DNA from: Eubacteriaceae bacterium
GTDB taxonomy: Bacteria > Bacillota > Clostridia > Eubacteriales > Anaerofustaceae
Direction of reading: 5' to 3'
Length of the DNA: 64,000 bases
Assembly: GCA_009782515.1 (NCBI GenBank)
Contig: WRIY01000003.1
Coordinates: 62,001 to 126,000 of the forward strand
Under the pieces are notes generated by a model. It did not search any database and was not told the origin of the DNA. It saw nothing but the letters and a program-made list of their open reading frames with translations. Numbering within the stretch: position 1 is the first letter of the stretch; each line of letters begins with the position of its first letter. The translations under genes were made by a program, and so were the position numbers. Positions 43,184 to 51,750 of this stretch are shown here, in pieces.

Positions 43184-43501
43184 ATGCCTGAGAAAAGCAA
43201 TAATATAGAAATGGCAGGAACCATGCAGTTTTCATACAAAACAGTCGGGACATGCTCCAGCAGAATTAATTTCACCATTGAAGACGGAATTGTAAAAGGC
43301 GTTACATTTTACCAAGGCTGTGACGGCAACTTGCAGGGCATCGGGCGCCTTGTAGAAGGGAAGCCGGCTGAGGAAGTAATTGAGCTTTTGTCAGGAATAA
43401 AATGTGGCTACAAGCCTACATCATGCCCCGACCAGCTTGCGCGCTCGCTGCGGCAGGCGCTGTCCTCAAAGCATGCAGAGGCGAGCGCTGAGCAGCTCTA
43501 G
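43184..43501 (+). CDS. TSCPD-domain protein (TIGR03905 type)
   Basis: The 105-residue protein has the TSCPD domain: FSYKTVGTCSSRINFTIEDG, VTFYQGCDGNLQGIGRLVEG and the terminal CGYKPTSCPDQLARSL. Cysteines in TCSS, GCDG, CGYK and SCPD suggest metal binding; in ribonucleotide reductase the same motif is a C-terminal domain, but here it is free-standing. Starts at 43211 or 43226 are possible because no strong ribosome binding site is present. It converges with an Lrp regulator at a one-base gap. Confidence 0.85.
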   Translation: MPEKSNNIEMAGTMQFSYKTVGTCSSRINFTIEDGIVKGVTFYQGCDGNLQGIGRLVEGKPAEEVIELLSGIKCGYKPTSCPDQLARSLRQALSSKHAEASAEQL

Positions 43502-43924
43502 CTATAGCGACTCCTTTACCGTTGAATACATAACAACGAAGGTTTCTGTGGGGCCAAAGATTTGAGTCCTCTCCAGAAGCTGTGCCAGATGCTCTGTGTC
43601 ATTCACAAAAGCTTTAATTATCAGGGAATGCTGGCCTGTAACATAATAAAACTCGCTTATCTCCGGCGAGTTTTCTGCAAATTGCTGGAATTCGCCGTAT
43701 TGCTTCGCCGGTATGTCCAAGTTGATAAATACGGTTATGGCATGCCCGAGCTTTTTGCGATCGATAATCGCTCGGTAACCGGTTATAACCCCATTGTTTT
43801 CAAGCCGCTTAACGCGCTCTGATGCTGCAGGCGCTGACAGCCCCAGCTCTGAAGCCAGCTCTTTCATTGTAATGCGGCCATTTATGCTTAACAGCTCAAT
43901 TATTTTTTTATCCTGCTCGTCCAA
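43502..43924 (-). CDS. Lrp/AsnC-family transcriptional regulator
   Basis: The 140-residue regulator has an HTH domain (DEQDKKIIELLSINGRITMKELASELGLSAPAASERVKRL) and a RAM ligand-binding domain (HAITVFINLDIPAKQYGEF ... SEFYYVTGQHSLIIKAFV). It would respond to an amino acid and form dimers or octamers. Target genes are not clear from position; the TSCPD gene is convergent. Confidence 0.93.
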   Translation of the reverse strand: MDEQDKKIIELLSINGRITMKELASELGLSAPAASERVKRLENNGVITGYRAIIDRKKLGHAITVFINLDIPAKQYGEFQQFAENSPEISEFYYVTGQHSLIIKAFVNDTEHLAQLLERTQIFGPTETFVVMYSTVKESL

Positions 43925-44260
43925 AATATTACCTGCTTTTGCTGTCTCATGCAGCTAGGAAAATTATAGCATGTGAATTGGGATATGCAATATGCCATAG
44001 ATTCGCAGCAGCTGCTGTTAAACGCAGCTCTGAACCGCGCAAAAAAATAAAATGGCATTCGCGGGCAATAAAGCTGAGGCATTTCCTGCGCTTGCACTGA
44101 AATGCTTATAATCGTTAGAAAACACAGTAGAAATCGATTAAATACAATAAAATATAGATTATGGTTTCATTTATCTTGTTCATGAAAATAAAATTTGTTA
44201 CAATATAACCGGAAATTTTTATATAAATTCATACAATGGGATATACTCAAGAGGAGTGCA
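43925..44260 (+). promoter_or_regulatory. Intergenic region with BTAD-regulator promoter
   Basis: TTGTTC (44176-44181) and TACAAT (44199-44204) with a 17-base spacer form a good promoter about 60 bases before the regulator start; an additional TATACT lies at 44242-44247. No gene seen in the rest. Confidence 0.55.
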
Positions 44261-45445
44261 ATGGCAAATCTGGAAATATTTATGCTAGGAAAGTTCATGG
44301 TTGTCGCTGAAGGCCAAGACGTTATACAGTACCTTGGCAGCTCAAAGAAAAAGATAGAGCTACTGGCATATTTAATACTAAATAAAGATAAGAATATTAC
44401 AGCTTTTGATCTATATGAAATGCTTTGGCCAAATGACGAAAACTCAAATCCAGAAAGCTCGCTTAAGACTTTAATCAGTCGCCTGCGCTCTAACTTAGCT
44501 GCTTTTGACATGCGCAATGCCATTGTAACCAAAAGAGGGTTTTACTCATGGAACGACGATCTTGGCGCAAAAATTGACGTGTTTACATTTGAGAGCCTCT
44601 GCATGGAGCTTCAAATGGCAACAGCGCTGACAAATGACATTGAGGAAAAGTTTCAAAAGGCAATGCAGCTCTACCAGGGCGATTTGCTTCCAAACTCCAG
44701 CCTTGATTCATGGGTCGTGCCCAAGAGCATGTATTACCATAATGTCTATTTGGAAATAGTGCAAAAGTATGTCCAGTTGCTCGTCAATGACAACCGCCAT
44801 TCTGATGTTGTCAATGTATGCCGAAAGGGCCTTGATATTGACGCTTTTGACTCATCGCTAAACCTGTCGTTAATGTCATCGCTTTTGAAAATGGGCAAAG
44901 GAAAGGAAGCTTTGGCCCAATATAACTGCACCACAGGCTTGCATTATACATATCTGGGAATGAACCCTTCAGATGAAATCCTGGATTTTTATAAAAACCT
45001 TATTCGCATAGAGCACGCGTCAGGATCAGATATTGATGTCATTCGCAAGGAGCTTTGGGAAGAAGACGACGGAGAAGGCGCCTTCATTTGCGAGTACGCT
45101 ATCTTCAAAGATATTTACAAGCTGAACATGCGCAACCTCAAGCGCCTTGGAACATCGATGTTTATTGCTCTTATATCTATTGACGCGATGGACAAAAAAG
45201 CGCCTGACTTTATTATGCTGGACAAGATTATGACGATACTTGGCGATACGCTGAGAGATAATTTGAGGCGTGGCGACACAGTTTCGCGATACTCCCCATA
45301 CCAGTTCGCTGTGCTGCTTCCGACTGTAAACCACACAAACGGGCAAAGCGTGCTTGAGAGAGTTAAAAGAGAGTTTTACAAAAAATGCTCAACTTCCCAG
45401 TTTGTGCTCAACTATAAGCTAAAGCCAATAAATATGGAAGAATAA
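44261..45445 (+). CDS. BTAD-type regulator with degenerate GGDEF-like C-terminal domain
   Basis: The 394-residue protein has three parts. Residues about 1-95 form a winged helix like OmpR/SARP (LEIFMLGKFMVVAEGQ ... SSLKTLISRLRSNL). Residues about 96-245 match the bacterial transcriptional activator domain (FESLCMELQMATAL, YQGDLLPNSSLDSWVV, VCRKGLDIDAFDSSLNLSL). The final 120 residues look like a GGDEF fold (MFIALISIDA, DTLRDNLRRGDTVSRY, FAVLLP) but the GGDEF motif itself is replaced by SPYQF, so it should not make c-di-GMP. It may be a sensory module. GAGGAG lies before the start and a terminator follows. Confidence 0.8.
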   Translation: MANLEIFMLGKFMVVAEGQDVIQYLGSSKKKIELLAYLILNKDKNITAFDLYEMLWPNDENSNPESSLKTLISRLRSNLAAFDMRNAIVTKRGFYSWNDDLGAKIDVFTFESLCMELQMATALTNDIEEKFQKAMQLYQGDLLPNSSLDSWVVPKSMYYHNVYLEIVQKYVQLLVNDNRHSDVVNVCRKGLDIDAFDSSLNLSLMSSLLKMGKGKEALAQYNCTTGLHYTYLGMNPSDEILDFYKNLIRIEHASGSDIDVIRKELWEEDDGEGAFICEYAIFKDIYKLNMRNLKRLGTSMFIALISIDAMDKKAPDFIMLDKIMTILGDTLRDNLRRGDTVSRYSPYQFAVLLPTVNHTNGQSVLERVKREFYKKCSTSQFVLNYKLKPINMEE

Positions 45446-45458
45446 TTCTTCTTGCCTT

Positions 45459-45493
45459 AAAGCCGCATTCTGTGGTTTCGGGGCTTTTTTTTT
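45459..45493 (+). terminator. Terminator of the BTAD regulator gene
   Basis: AAAGCC at 45459 and GGCTTT at 45482 close a stem with an inner CCGCA / TGTGG pairing, followed by nine T. Confidence 0.7.
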
Positions 45494-45656
45494 GCAATCT
45501 GAACAGCTTTGTGCCTTAAGTGCAATATCACAGCATGCTCCGGCAGGCTTCATGTTATAATGATTTAGCTTGCGGCTGCGAAAAAGCGCATGCATTGGCA
45601 AAAGCATTAAAGCAGCCATAGCCGGCATACAATAATAAGCATAAAAAGGGCATAAA

Positions 45657-46535
45657 ATGGGAATTCGAATTATTAGCGACACAACATCGTATATTGAACA
45701 AACTCTTATTCATGAGCTAAATATCCAGCTAGTACCGTTAAGCGTCAACTTTCCGGATGAGTCATTTCAGGAAGATCAGGTAAATTACGATTACTTCTAT
45801 AACAAAATCACCCGAGACAACGTTATACCAACTTCTTCGCAGCCGTCCTCCGGAGAATTATCAGCTATCTTTAGAGAGATAGCCCAAGCAGGCGACGACA
45901 TTGTTGCTATTTTTCTCTCATCTGCTATGAGCGGCACTTACGGGAATGCCTGCATTTCAAAAACAGAGATTTTAGATGAATTTCCAGATGCAAAGATTGA
46001 AATAATTGATTCCTTCACAAATTGCATGGCTTTAGGGATAATTGTTCTGGAAGCCGCCCGGGCAGCACGCGCCAATGCAGCCTTTGATGAGGTAGTTCGC
46101 CTGGCGATCGAAACAAGGAATAAAGTAGAGTTTTACTTCACCCCTAAAACTTTAGACTTTCTAAGAAAAGGGGGCCGTATTGGCACAGCGTCTGCTTTGC
46201 TCGGAAGCGTGCTGAATATAAACCCCATTTTGACAGTCGACATGAGCAAAGGGATGACGCATCTTCAGGCAAGGGTGCTTGGGCCAAGCAGAGCTTTAGC
46301 GAAAATATTTGATTTTATGGCTAAAGACTGCGAAGAGTATGGTATAAAGGCAATATATGTGCACCACATTAATGCACAGGAAAAAGCTCTTGAAGCAAAG
46401 AGCCAGCTTGAGAGCTTATACCAGGGCATTCCTATCAACATGTGCAGCATAGGGCCTGTTATTGGCCTTCATGTGGGGCCGGGGACAATTGGCGTTGTTT
46501 ATTGCACTGATAAGCCAAAGCACAATCTAGGCTAA
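45657..46535 (+). CDS. DegV-family fatty-acid-binding protein
   Basis: The 292-residue protein belongs to the DegV family: IRIISDTTSYIEQ at the N-terminus, TSSQPSSGELSAIFREI, SSAMSGTYGNA, LDFLRKGGRIGTASALLG, and a C-terminal GPVIGLHVGPGTIGVVY. DegV proteins bind a fatty acid and pass it to a fatty-acid kinase (FakB role). No fakA kinase is in the window. Length is typical. A single gene. Confidence 0.92.
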   Translation: MGIRIISDTTSYIEQTLIHELNIQLVPLSVNFPDESFQEDQVNYDYFYNKITRDNVIPTSSQPSSGELSAIFREIAQAGDDIVAIFLSSAMSGTYGNACISKTEILDEFPDAKIEIIDSFTNCMALGIIVLEAARAARANAAFDEVVRLAIETRNKVEFYFTPKTLDFLRKGGRIGTASALLGSVLNINPILTVDMSKGMTHLQARVLGPSRALAKIFDFMAKDCEEYGIKAIYVHHINAQEKALEAKSQLESLYQGIPINMCSIGPVIGLHVGPGTIGVVYCTDKPKHNLG

Positions 46536-46753
46536 ATCTGCAAAGCTGCCGCCAAAGATGCGTGAGCATAGCATAACCGCAGGTATGCGAACGGCCGCAT
46601 TTGCTCAGCATTTCGCATTGGCAAAAAAAAAGCGCGCTCTTTGGGAGTGAAGCTTCCCTGGCGGCGAGCAGGCCAATAAAGCAAACAGCCATTAAGGCAA
46701 ACAGCGCCATGCAGCGATCAGCCCAAAGCCCGCGTGGAGCTTTTTTATTGCAG

Positions 46754-47170
46754 TTAGCTTTCTATGCGTTCGCTGTCTGCTTCGCTGCCGGGATCATCAT
46801 TTTCATTAATGCCATTTTGGCCTTCAGGCTCATCTATAGGCGCATTCGCATTAATTATCGCGGCCTTAGCGCCCGCCGGCGGATTTGTTGCCAACACTGG
46901 TTCCGCCTGGCTTCTTAATTGGCTCAGGCTTGCAATAATCCCATCGAAGCCATATAGCAGCGTAGCGACGATTGTTAGCGGCCCGGCGAACACCATAGCT
47001 GCTGTAGAAAGCGACCCGAAGTTATAGTACTCCCTTACGTCCTCCTCATCTATGCCTTGCTCTATAAAGCTCTTTATCATTTTTTCGTTCTGTTGGTATA
47101 AAAGTCCATATATGATAAGAATAGATACTGATACAATAACTGCGCTGTAAAAAAACCAAGTTTTTTTCAT
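46754..47170 (-). CDS. Small membrane protein with acidic tail, function unknown
   Basis: The 138-residue protein starts with MKKTWFFYS and has two hydrophobic segments (about 5-24 and 55-75, VFAGPLTIVATLLYGF) and a hydrophilic, Asp/Glu-rich tail ending ADSERIES. GGAGG lies seven bases before the ATG, so translation is likely. I do not recognise a family. The neighbours are the DegV gene (convergent) and a DUF1858 gene (divergent). Confidence 0.6.
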   Translation of the reverse strand: MKKTWFFYSAVIVSVSILIIYGLLYQQNEKMIKSFIEQGIDEEDVREYYNFGSLSTAAMVFAGPLTIVATLLYGFDGIIASLSQLRSQAEPVLATNPPAGAKAAIINANAPIDEPEGQNGINENDDPGSEADSERIES

Positions 47171-47344
47171 ATTTCCTCCAAATTTATATATTAGAATCAT
47201 TCTACATTATTGTTTTAAGATAAAATAGTGAAATGTAGTAAATATAGCTAATGCCAGTGTTGCATGGATTCAATTTTTATCACAAAAGGCTTGACTATAT
47301 CCAATGAATTTAGTACGATATCAAAAAAACGGGGAGAACGATAT

Positions 47345-47542
47345 ATGGCTATTGGAAAAGAAATGCCAATAATGGATTGTGTTGTTAAGTTTCCAGAAAC
47401 AATAGATGTTTTTGAAGAGTTTGGTATGGGTTGCCTTGGATGCGCAGCTGCCAACTTTGAGTCAATTGAAGAAGGCGCTCTGGCACATGGCATGAACGTA
47501 GAAGCTCTCATGATAGCGCTGAACGCTGTCGTTGCAGCTTAA
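47345..47542 (+). CDS. DUF1858-domain small protein
   Basis: The 65-residue protein is a complete DUF1858 domain: a helix with VVKFPETIDVFEEFGMGCLGCAAANFESIEEGALAHGM, including a Cys-Leu-Gly-Cys pair. The family is small, thiol-rich and common in anaerobes, often fused to redox proteins (hybrid-cluster type); the free-standing role is not known. GGGGAGA stands nine bases before the chosen ATG; 27 upstream in-frame codons are not conserved. Confidence 0.88.
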   Translation: MAIGKEMPIMDCVVKFPETIDVFEEFGMGCLGCAAANFESIEEGALAHGMNVEALMIALNAVVAA

Positions 47543-47565
47543 TATAAATTATTGTGTAGTGCAGC

Positions 47566-47591
47566 AAGCCGCGCTTATTTGCGGCTTTTTT
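47566..47591 (+). terminator. Terminator of the DUF1858 gene
   Basis: AAGCCGC and GCGGCTTTTTT form a stem with a T-run 24 bases after the stop. Nothing gene-like is seen from there to 47844. Confidence 0.85.
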
Positions 47592-47844
47592 CAATTTGGC
47601 CGAGCCGGTGCAGCTCTGCCATGCGCAAAAAAGCAGGCATGCGATCGGGAGTGAAGCGAGTTTATGCATGCAATAATAATTCATGCTTTGGATGTGATCT
47701 AAAATGCATTTTGGGGCGCCTCGCATAAAATGATTCCTTGAAAAATCGCTGGCAGGCGCTTTTAAATAATACTTGAAAAATGGGCCCAACTGCTTTATGG
47801 CCAGGCCTTTTGCCGCGGATCAGCTTCGTGCGCCTTTTTGCTGT

Positions 47845-48597
47845 TTAAGCCAGAAGCATGCCACAGATGAAAAATGCCGCACCGGCAGCAAGGCCGTAAA
47901 TTATTTCCTTGTGCCTGATATGCTCCCTGATCTCTGGCAGCAACTCCATAAAGGCAATGAATAGCAGCATGCCGCAGCTTGACGACAATAGCGCGCATGC
48001 AAGCAATGTCCCTTCAAGCTCAAGTTTTAAAAGGTGCACAACAAGCCCTCCAGCAAAGGGGGAGAAAGCAACGCCGAAAATATACATGGCAAATTGGAAT
48101 GCGCTGTCCTTCTTTCCATAAAACGATGATCCTACCATCATGCCAATTGGTATATTGTGAAGGCCTACAGATATGCACATTAGCACGCCCATAGAAATAT
48201 TTGAAGAGTAAACAGCATATACCCCTGCACCTTCAACGAGGTTATGTATGATAATTGCAATAGAAGTTATAATGCCAATGTGAGTAAGCTTTTCATCTTC
48301 ACTGTGGTGCTTATGCCCCGGCATCATCAGATCAAGCAGCTTTAGGGCGCCTATGCCCAGGGCTGTGAAAGCTACTGGAAAAGCTATGCCAAGTACTGTC
48401 CCTGAAATTTGCTGCATTGAAATCTCAAATGCTTCCGGTAAAATCTCAAAAAATACAAGCAGAAGCATAACCACAAATGCTGCGCCCATCGTGAAATTCA
48501 CAATTTTGCTGCTGTTTTTCGTAATAAATACAGCTGCTGCGCCCATGAGCACAAATGCTCCAAGGAATAATGTTGCTATTAATGCCGTTGTATTCAA
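47845..48597 (-). CDS. ZIP-family metal transporter
   Basis: The 250-residue membrane protein has about eight hydrophobic spans and the two ZIP metal-site motifs HNLVEGAGVY and HNIPIGMMVG in transmembrane helices 4 and 5, plus a histidine-rich loop (PGHKHHSEDE) and a MELLPE segment. It imports zinc or another divalent metal. A single gene. Confidence 0.92.
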   Translation of the reverse strand: MNTTALIATLFLGAFVLMGAAAVFITKNSSKIVNFTMGAAFVVMLLLVFFEILPEAFEISMQQISGTVLGIAFPVAFTALGIGALKLLDLMMPGHKHHSEDEKLTHIGIITSIAIIIHNLVEGAGVYAVYSSNISMGVLMCISVGLHNIPIGMMVGSSFYGKKDSAFQFAMYIFGVAFSPFAGGLVVHLLKLELEGTLLACALLSSSCGMLLFIAFMELLPEIREHIRHKEIIYGLAAGAAFFICGMLLA

Positions 48598-48667
48598 TAT
48601 TCACCTCTTATATCGCTGCAATAATACTATAATATTCACTGGCGCACGAATCTGTCACAAAAAAATG

Positions 48668-49177
48668 CTAGTCTTTCAAGCTTATTGAGCGCATCATCCG
48701 GTTAATTATTTCATTGTTTGATGTGCTGATAGTGTTTTCCTGAGAAAACACGAAAACATAGCCATTTTTCTTGGCGATAAAGCCAATAATCCTATACTCG
48801 AAAGCAGTCCCATTGGCATTGCCGCTTATTGCATACTCTTTTGCAGCTTGCCCTGATATCGTTGAGTCCGATTGGCTGAGGACTTTTACGTCTGTAATAT
48901 AAGACCCCTCAGGCTGCCCGATGACTTCTTCCATATATTCAGAAAGGCTTGAGCCATTTAAATACCTGTTTACAGAAACAGAAGCCTTAAGCTCATTATT
49001 ATCTGAATAAAAGATATATGAGTCCGGCTCGCGAATCGAATACCAGCTGTTTGGGCGCTTAAACGCGATATCAGGAAGCTTTGTTTCTTCCCTGTCAAAT
49101 GAAGAGCAAGAAGCGATGAGCGTTAAAAGAGCCAATAAAACTGCACAAACTGCCTTTCTTTGCCAACTATATGCCAA
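48668..49177 (-). CDS. Lipoprotein with PsbP/DUF1795-like domain
   Basis: The 169-residue protein has a lipoprotein signal ending LLTLIASC. The domain after it contains FKRPNSWYSIREPDSYIFYSD, SGQAAKEYAISG and FSQENTISTSNNEIINRMMRSISL, resembling PsbP/DcrB-like (DUF1795) lipoproteins. I choose a TTG start (49177) because GGAGGAT stands seven bases before it; ATG candidates lie at 49192 and 49222 but the former contains that site. Probably attached to the outer membrane face; function unknown. Confidence 0.6.
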   Translation of the reverse strand: MAYSWQRKAVCAVLLALLTLIASCSSFDREETKLPDIAFKRPNSWYSIREPDSYIFYSDNNELKASVSVNRYLNGSSLSEYMEEVIGQPEGSYITDVKVLSQSDSTISGQAAKEYAISGNANGTAFEYRIIGFIAKKNGYVFVFSQENTISTSNNEIINRMMRSISLKD

Positions 49178-49840
49178 GAGGCTATCCTCCATACCGTATA
49201 ATGCTTTAGTTATTGTTTGCATTTTTAATGCAAGCGCAGCTTCACTCAGGCTTATTGCCTGCTAAAACGCATGCATGCAAAATGCATAAGCCATGCAAAA
49301 CATCGATGCCAATACACAAAGGCCAAAGCTGATGTTTGCCGCATTTTCACCAGTGCAGCAATTATGCTGTGCTGCCTGCTGTTTTGCCGGCTATGGCCGA
49401 TGCTTATTGCTAAGCTTCGCATTTGTTTCTGGCTTCAGTTCCCCTTATTATACCATTGTTTATTAGCTTAGAACTCCTCCTGAATATGATAAAGCATGAG
49501 GCACGCTATGAATTTTAATCTGGCAATTGCGCGCGCTATAAGCTTGCAGCCTTTTTTTCTGCCTAAGCGCATAATCTATTTAGTGAGGCGCGCAGCATGC
49601 CTTGCATATTCAAAAATTTGGCGCAATCAATGGCATTGCCAGCCACAAATAACAATGATCCGGCTGCTGCAAAGGCCTTATATATTTGTGCCCGCGCCTG
49701 CAATATAATGCTTTACGTAAGCAGTATTGTTTCATATTGCAGGGTAAATATGCTAAATTATTGTTATACGAAAAAACGGAGGAGCGTGCATCCCCACCTG
49801 CTGTTTGAGTAAAAAACACAGGAACAACACGCGCTAAACA
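49178..49840. other. Long intergenic region before rapZ
   Basis: No convincing gene is found in 663 bases. A TATAAT lies at 49704-49709, followed by a near-palindrome GCTTTACGTAAGC, but no good -35 was found. The leader of rapZ is AT-rich from 49735 and contains GGAGCG near 49781. Confidence 0.35.
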
Positions 49841-50707
49841 ATGAAAGTTCTTATACTAACTGGCATGCTTGCCAGTGGAAAGAGCATCGCTTTGCGCGTC
49901 CTGCAAGATCTGGGCTATTACTGCATAGACAACTTGCCGCCAAACTTGATTCAGCACTTTATAGATATCGTTAACAGCTCAAACCCCTCTATCCAAAAAA
50001 TTGCAATTGTAGTTGACGCAAGAGGAGAGGTATTTTTTAGCCATCTTGACGATATGCTATTATATCTAAAAAGTTTAGGCAACTGCGACATTGTCTTTAT
50101 GGATGCCGATGATGAAATCCTTATTCAGCGCTACAAGCTTCAGCGAAGGCGCCATTTGATCGCTGGCGAAGAGCGCATTGAGGAGACAATCAAGCGGGAG
50201 CGGGGCATGCTCAAGCCTCTAAGGGAAATATCAAGCTATATAATTGACACATCGCGCACAACAGACGATATGCTTCGCGAGAAGCTGATAAAGCTGTTTA
50301 GCGCGAATGAGCAGGCAGGCGAGCTGACTCTGATAATAACAAGCTTTGGGTTTAAGTATGGGATACTTAAAGACGGCGATATCATTATGGATGTGCGTTT
50401 CCTGCCAAATCCGTACTATATCGAAGACATGCGCGAGAGAAGCGGCCTTGACAGCGATGTAAGCGATTATGTCCTTGCATCTGAGATGGCAGAAGGCTTT
50501 GTCTCTCGTTTTGAAGAACTAATAATGTATCTTGTTGATGGCTATAAACAAGAAGGAAAAAAACAATTGGTAATAGGCATAGGCTGCTCTGGAGGCTTTC
50601 ACCGCTCGCCAGCATTAGCCGAAGAAATTGCGAAACGCCTCAAAGAAAGCGGCTATCTAGTAATTATTGACCACAGAGACATAGGGGCAGACAATCATGG
50701 GAACTGA
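49841..50707 (+). CDS. rapZ: RNase adapter/nucleotide-binding protein RapZ
   Basis: The 288-residue protein has an N-terminal P-loop (GMLASGKS at 8-15), DLGYYCIDNLPPNL, FMDADDEILIQRYKLQRRRHL and a C-terminal sensor domain ending IGIGCSGGFHRSPALAEEIA, diagnostic for RapZ/YvcJ. In Bacteria it senses cell-wall precursor and regulates GlmS or RNA turnover. The P-loop differs slightly from GMSGAGKS. It overlaps yvcK by 11 bases. Confidence 0.95.
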   Translation: MKVLILTGMLASGKSIALRVLQDLGYYCIDNLPPNLIQHFIDIVNSSNPSIQKIAIVVDARGEVFFSHLDDMLLYLKSLGNCDIVFMDADDEILIQRYKLQRRRHLIAGEERIEETIKRERGMLKPLREISSYIIDTSRTTDDMLREKLIKLFSANEQAGELTLIITSFGFKYGILKDGDIIMDVRFLPNPYYIEDMRERSGLDSDVSDYVLASEMAEGFVSRFEELIMYLVDGYKQEGKKQLVIGIGCSGGFHRSPALAEEIAKRLKESGYLVIIDHRDIGADNHGN

Positions 50708-51689
50708 AGCGCTTGAAGGCAAGAATATCGTATTAATAGGCGGAGGAACAGGGAGCTCTGTCTTTTTGCGCACACTAAAGAAATATACACACAACATAAC
50801 ATCAATCGTAACCGTCGCAGATGATGGAGGAAGCTCAGGATCAATTCGCGACTCTTTTGATATGGTAGCTCCAGGCGACATTCGCAGCTGCATTGTTGCC
50901 TTGGCTGATGATGAAAGCATCATGGCATCCCTTATGGATATGCGATTTAGCGAGAAAAGCTTTCATAAACATAGCTTTGGCAATATTATGCTGGCAGCAA
51001 TGAACAAGCTTACCGGCAACTTTCCTTTGGCAGTGGAAAAGGTAAGCGAGGTGCTGGCTATAAAGGGAAGGGTCCTGCCGGTCACCACAGCAAATGTGGC
51101 ACTAAAAGCATACGTCTCAGATGGGAGCGTAGTGATGGGAGAGTCCCTTATACCTATCCATTGCGAAATGACTGGAGCGCGAATAATAAAAGTGGAGCTT
51201 AGCCCCAGCAATGCAGAGATTTATGCCGGCTGCCAGGAGGCAATAGCAAATGCCGATATAATCGTTATATGCCCGGGAAGCCTTTATACATCCATTATTC
51301 CCAACTTCCTTGTGCAAGGGATGTGCGATGCAATCAGTGAAAGCTCTGCTATGAAATATTGGATAATGAATATCATGACCCAGCCTGGCGAAACCGATGG
51401 CTATAGCATGTCTGATCATGTAAAGGCGTTTGAGAAGCACTGTGGCAAGCTGGCAGAGCACATTATATATTCCAGCAGCAGCATACATGAATCTGCACTT
51501 GAACGATACAGGCTTGATCATGCTGCGCCAGTGAGAGCAAAGATAGAAGCAAGCATGCAAAATTCTTACGAATGGCATGGGATTGATACAGCAACAGTGA
51601 CAAACGAAGGCCTTATTCGCCACGACAGCGACATCGTTTGGAATTTCATTGCCAGCCATGCTCAGATGGATAAGCGCTATATCGTGTAA
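50697..51689 (+). CDS. yvcK: Gluconeogenesis factor YvcK
   Basis: The 330-residue CofD-like protein contains VLIGGGTGSSVFLRTLKKY, TVADDGGSSGSIRDSF, PGDIRSCIVALAD, HSFGNIMLAAM and CPGSLYTSIIPNFLV. In Bacillus YvcK binds UDP-GlcNAc and supports cell-wall growth on gluconeogenic carbon. It usually lies between rapZ and whiA; here a terminator and a convergent transporter follow instead. whiA was not found in the window. Confidence 0.94.
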   Translation: MGTEALEGKNIVLIGGGTGSSVFLRTLKKYTHNITSIVTVADDGGSSGSIRDSFDMVAPGDIRSCIVALADDESIMASLMDMRFSEKSFHKHSFGNIMLAAMNKLTGNFPLAVEKVSEVLAIKGRVLPVTTANVALKAYVSDGSVVMGESLIPIHCEMTGARIIKVELSPSNAEIYAGCQEAIANADIIVICPGSLYTSIIPNFLVQGMCDAISESSAMKYWIMNIMTQPGETDGYSMSDHVKAFEKHCGKLAEHIIYSSSSIHESALERYRLDHAAPVRAKIEASMQNSYEWHGIDTATVTNEGLIRHDSDIVWNFIASHAQMDKRYIV

Positions 51690-51706
51690 GGCATTATAGC
51701 GGGCAA

Positions 51707-51742
51707 TAAAAAAGGGCTGCCAGCTCTTGGCAGCTCTTTTTG
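51707..51742. terminator. Bidirectional terminator between yvcK and the GPH transporter
   Basis: GCTGCCA (51716-51722) and TGGCAGC (51728-51734) form a stem flanked by A6 on the left and T5 on the right, serving both converging genes. Confidence 0.85.
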
Positions 51743-51750
51743 GGGTTCTG

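Noticed and set aside
46552-47660. Shared GGGAGTGAAGC near 46652 and 47650 as a repeat element
   Set aside because: Only about 11 bases agree and the flanks are unrelated.
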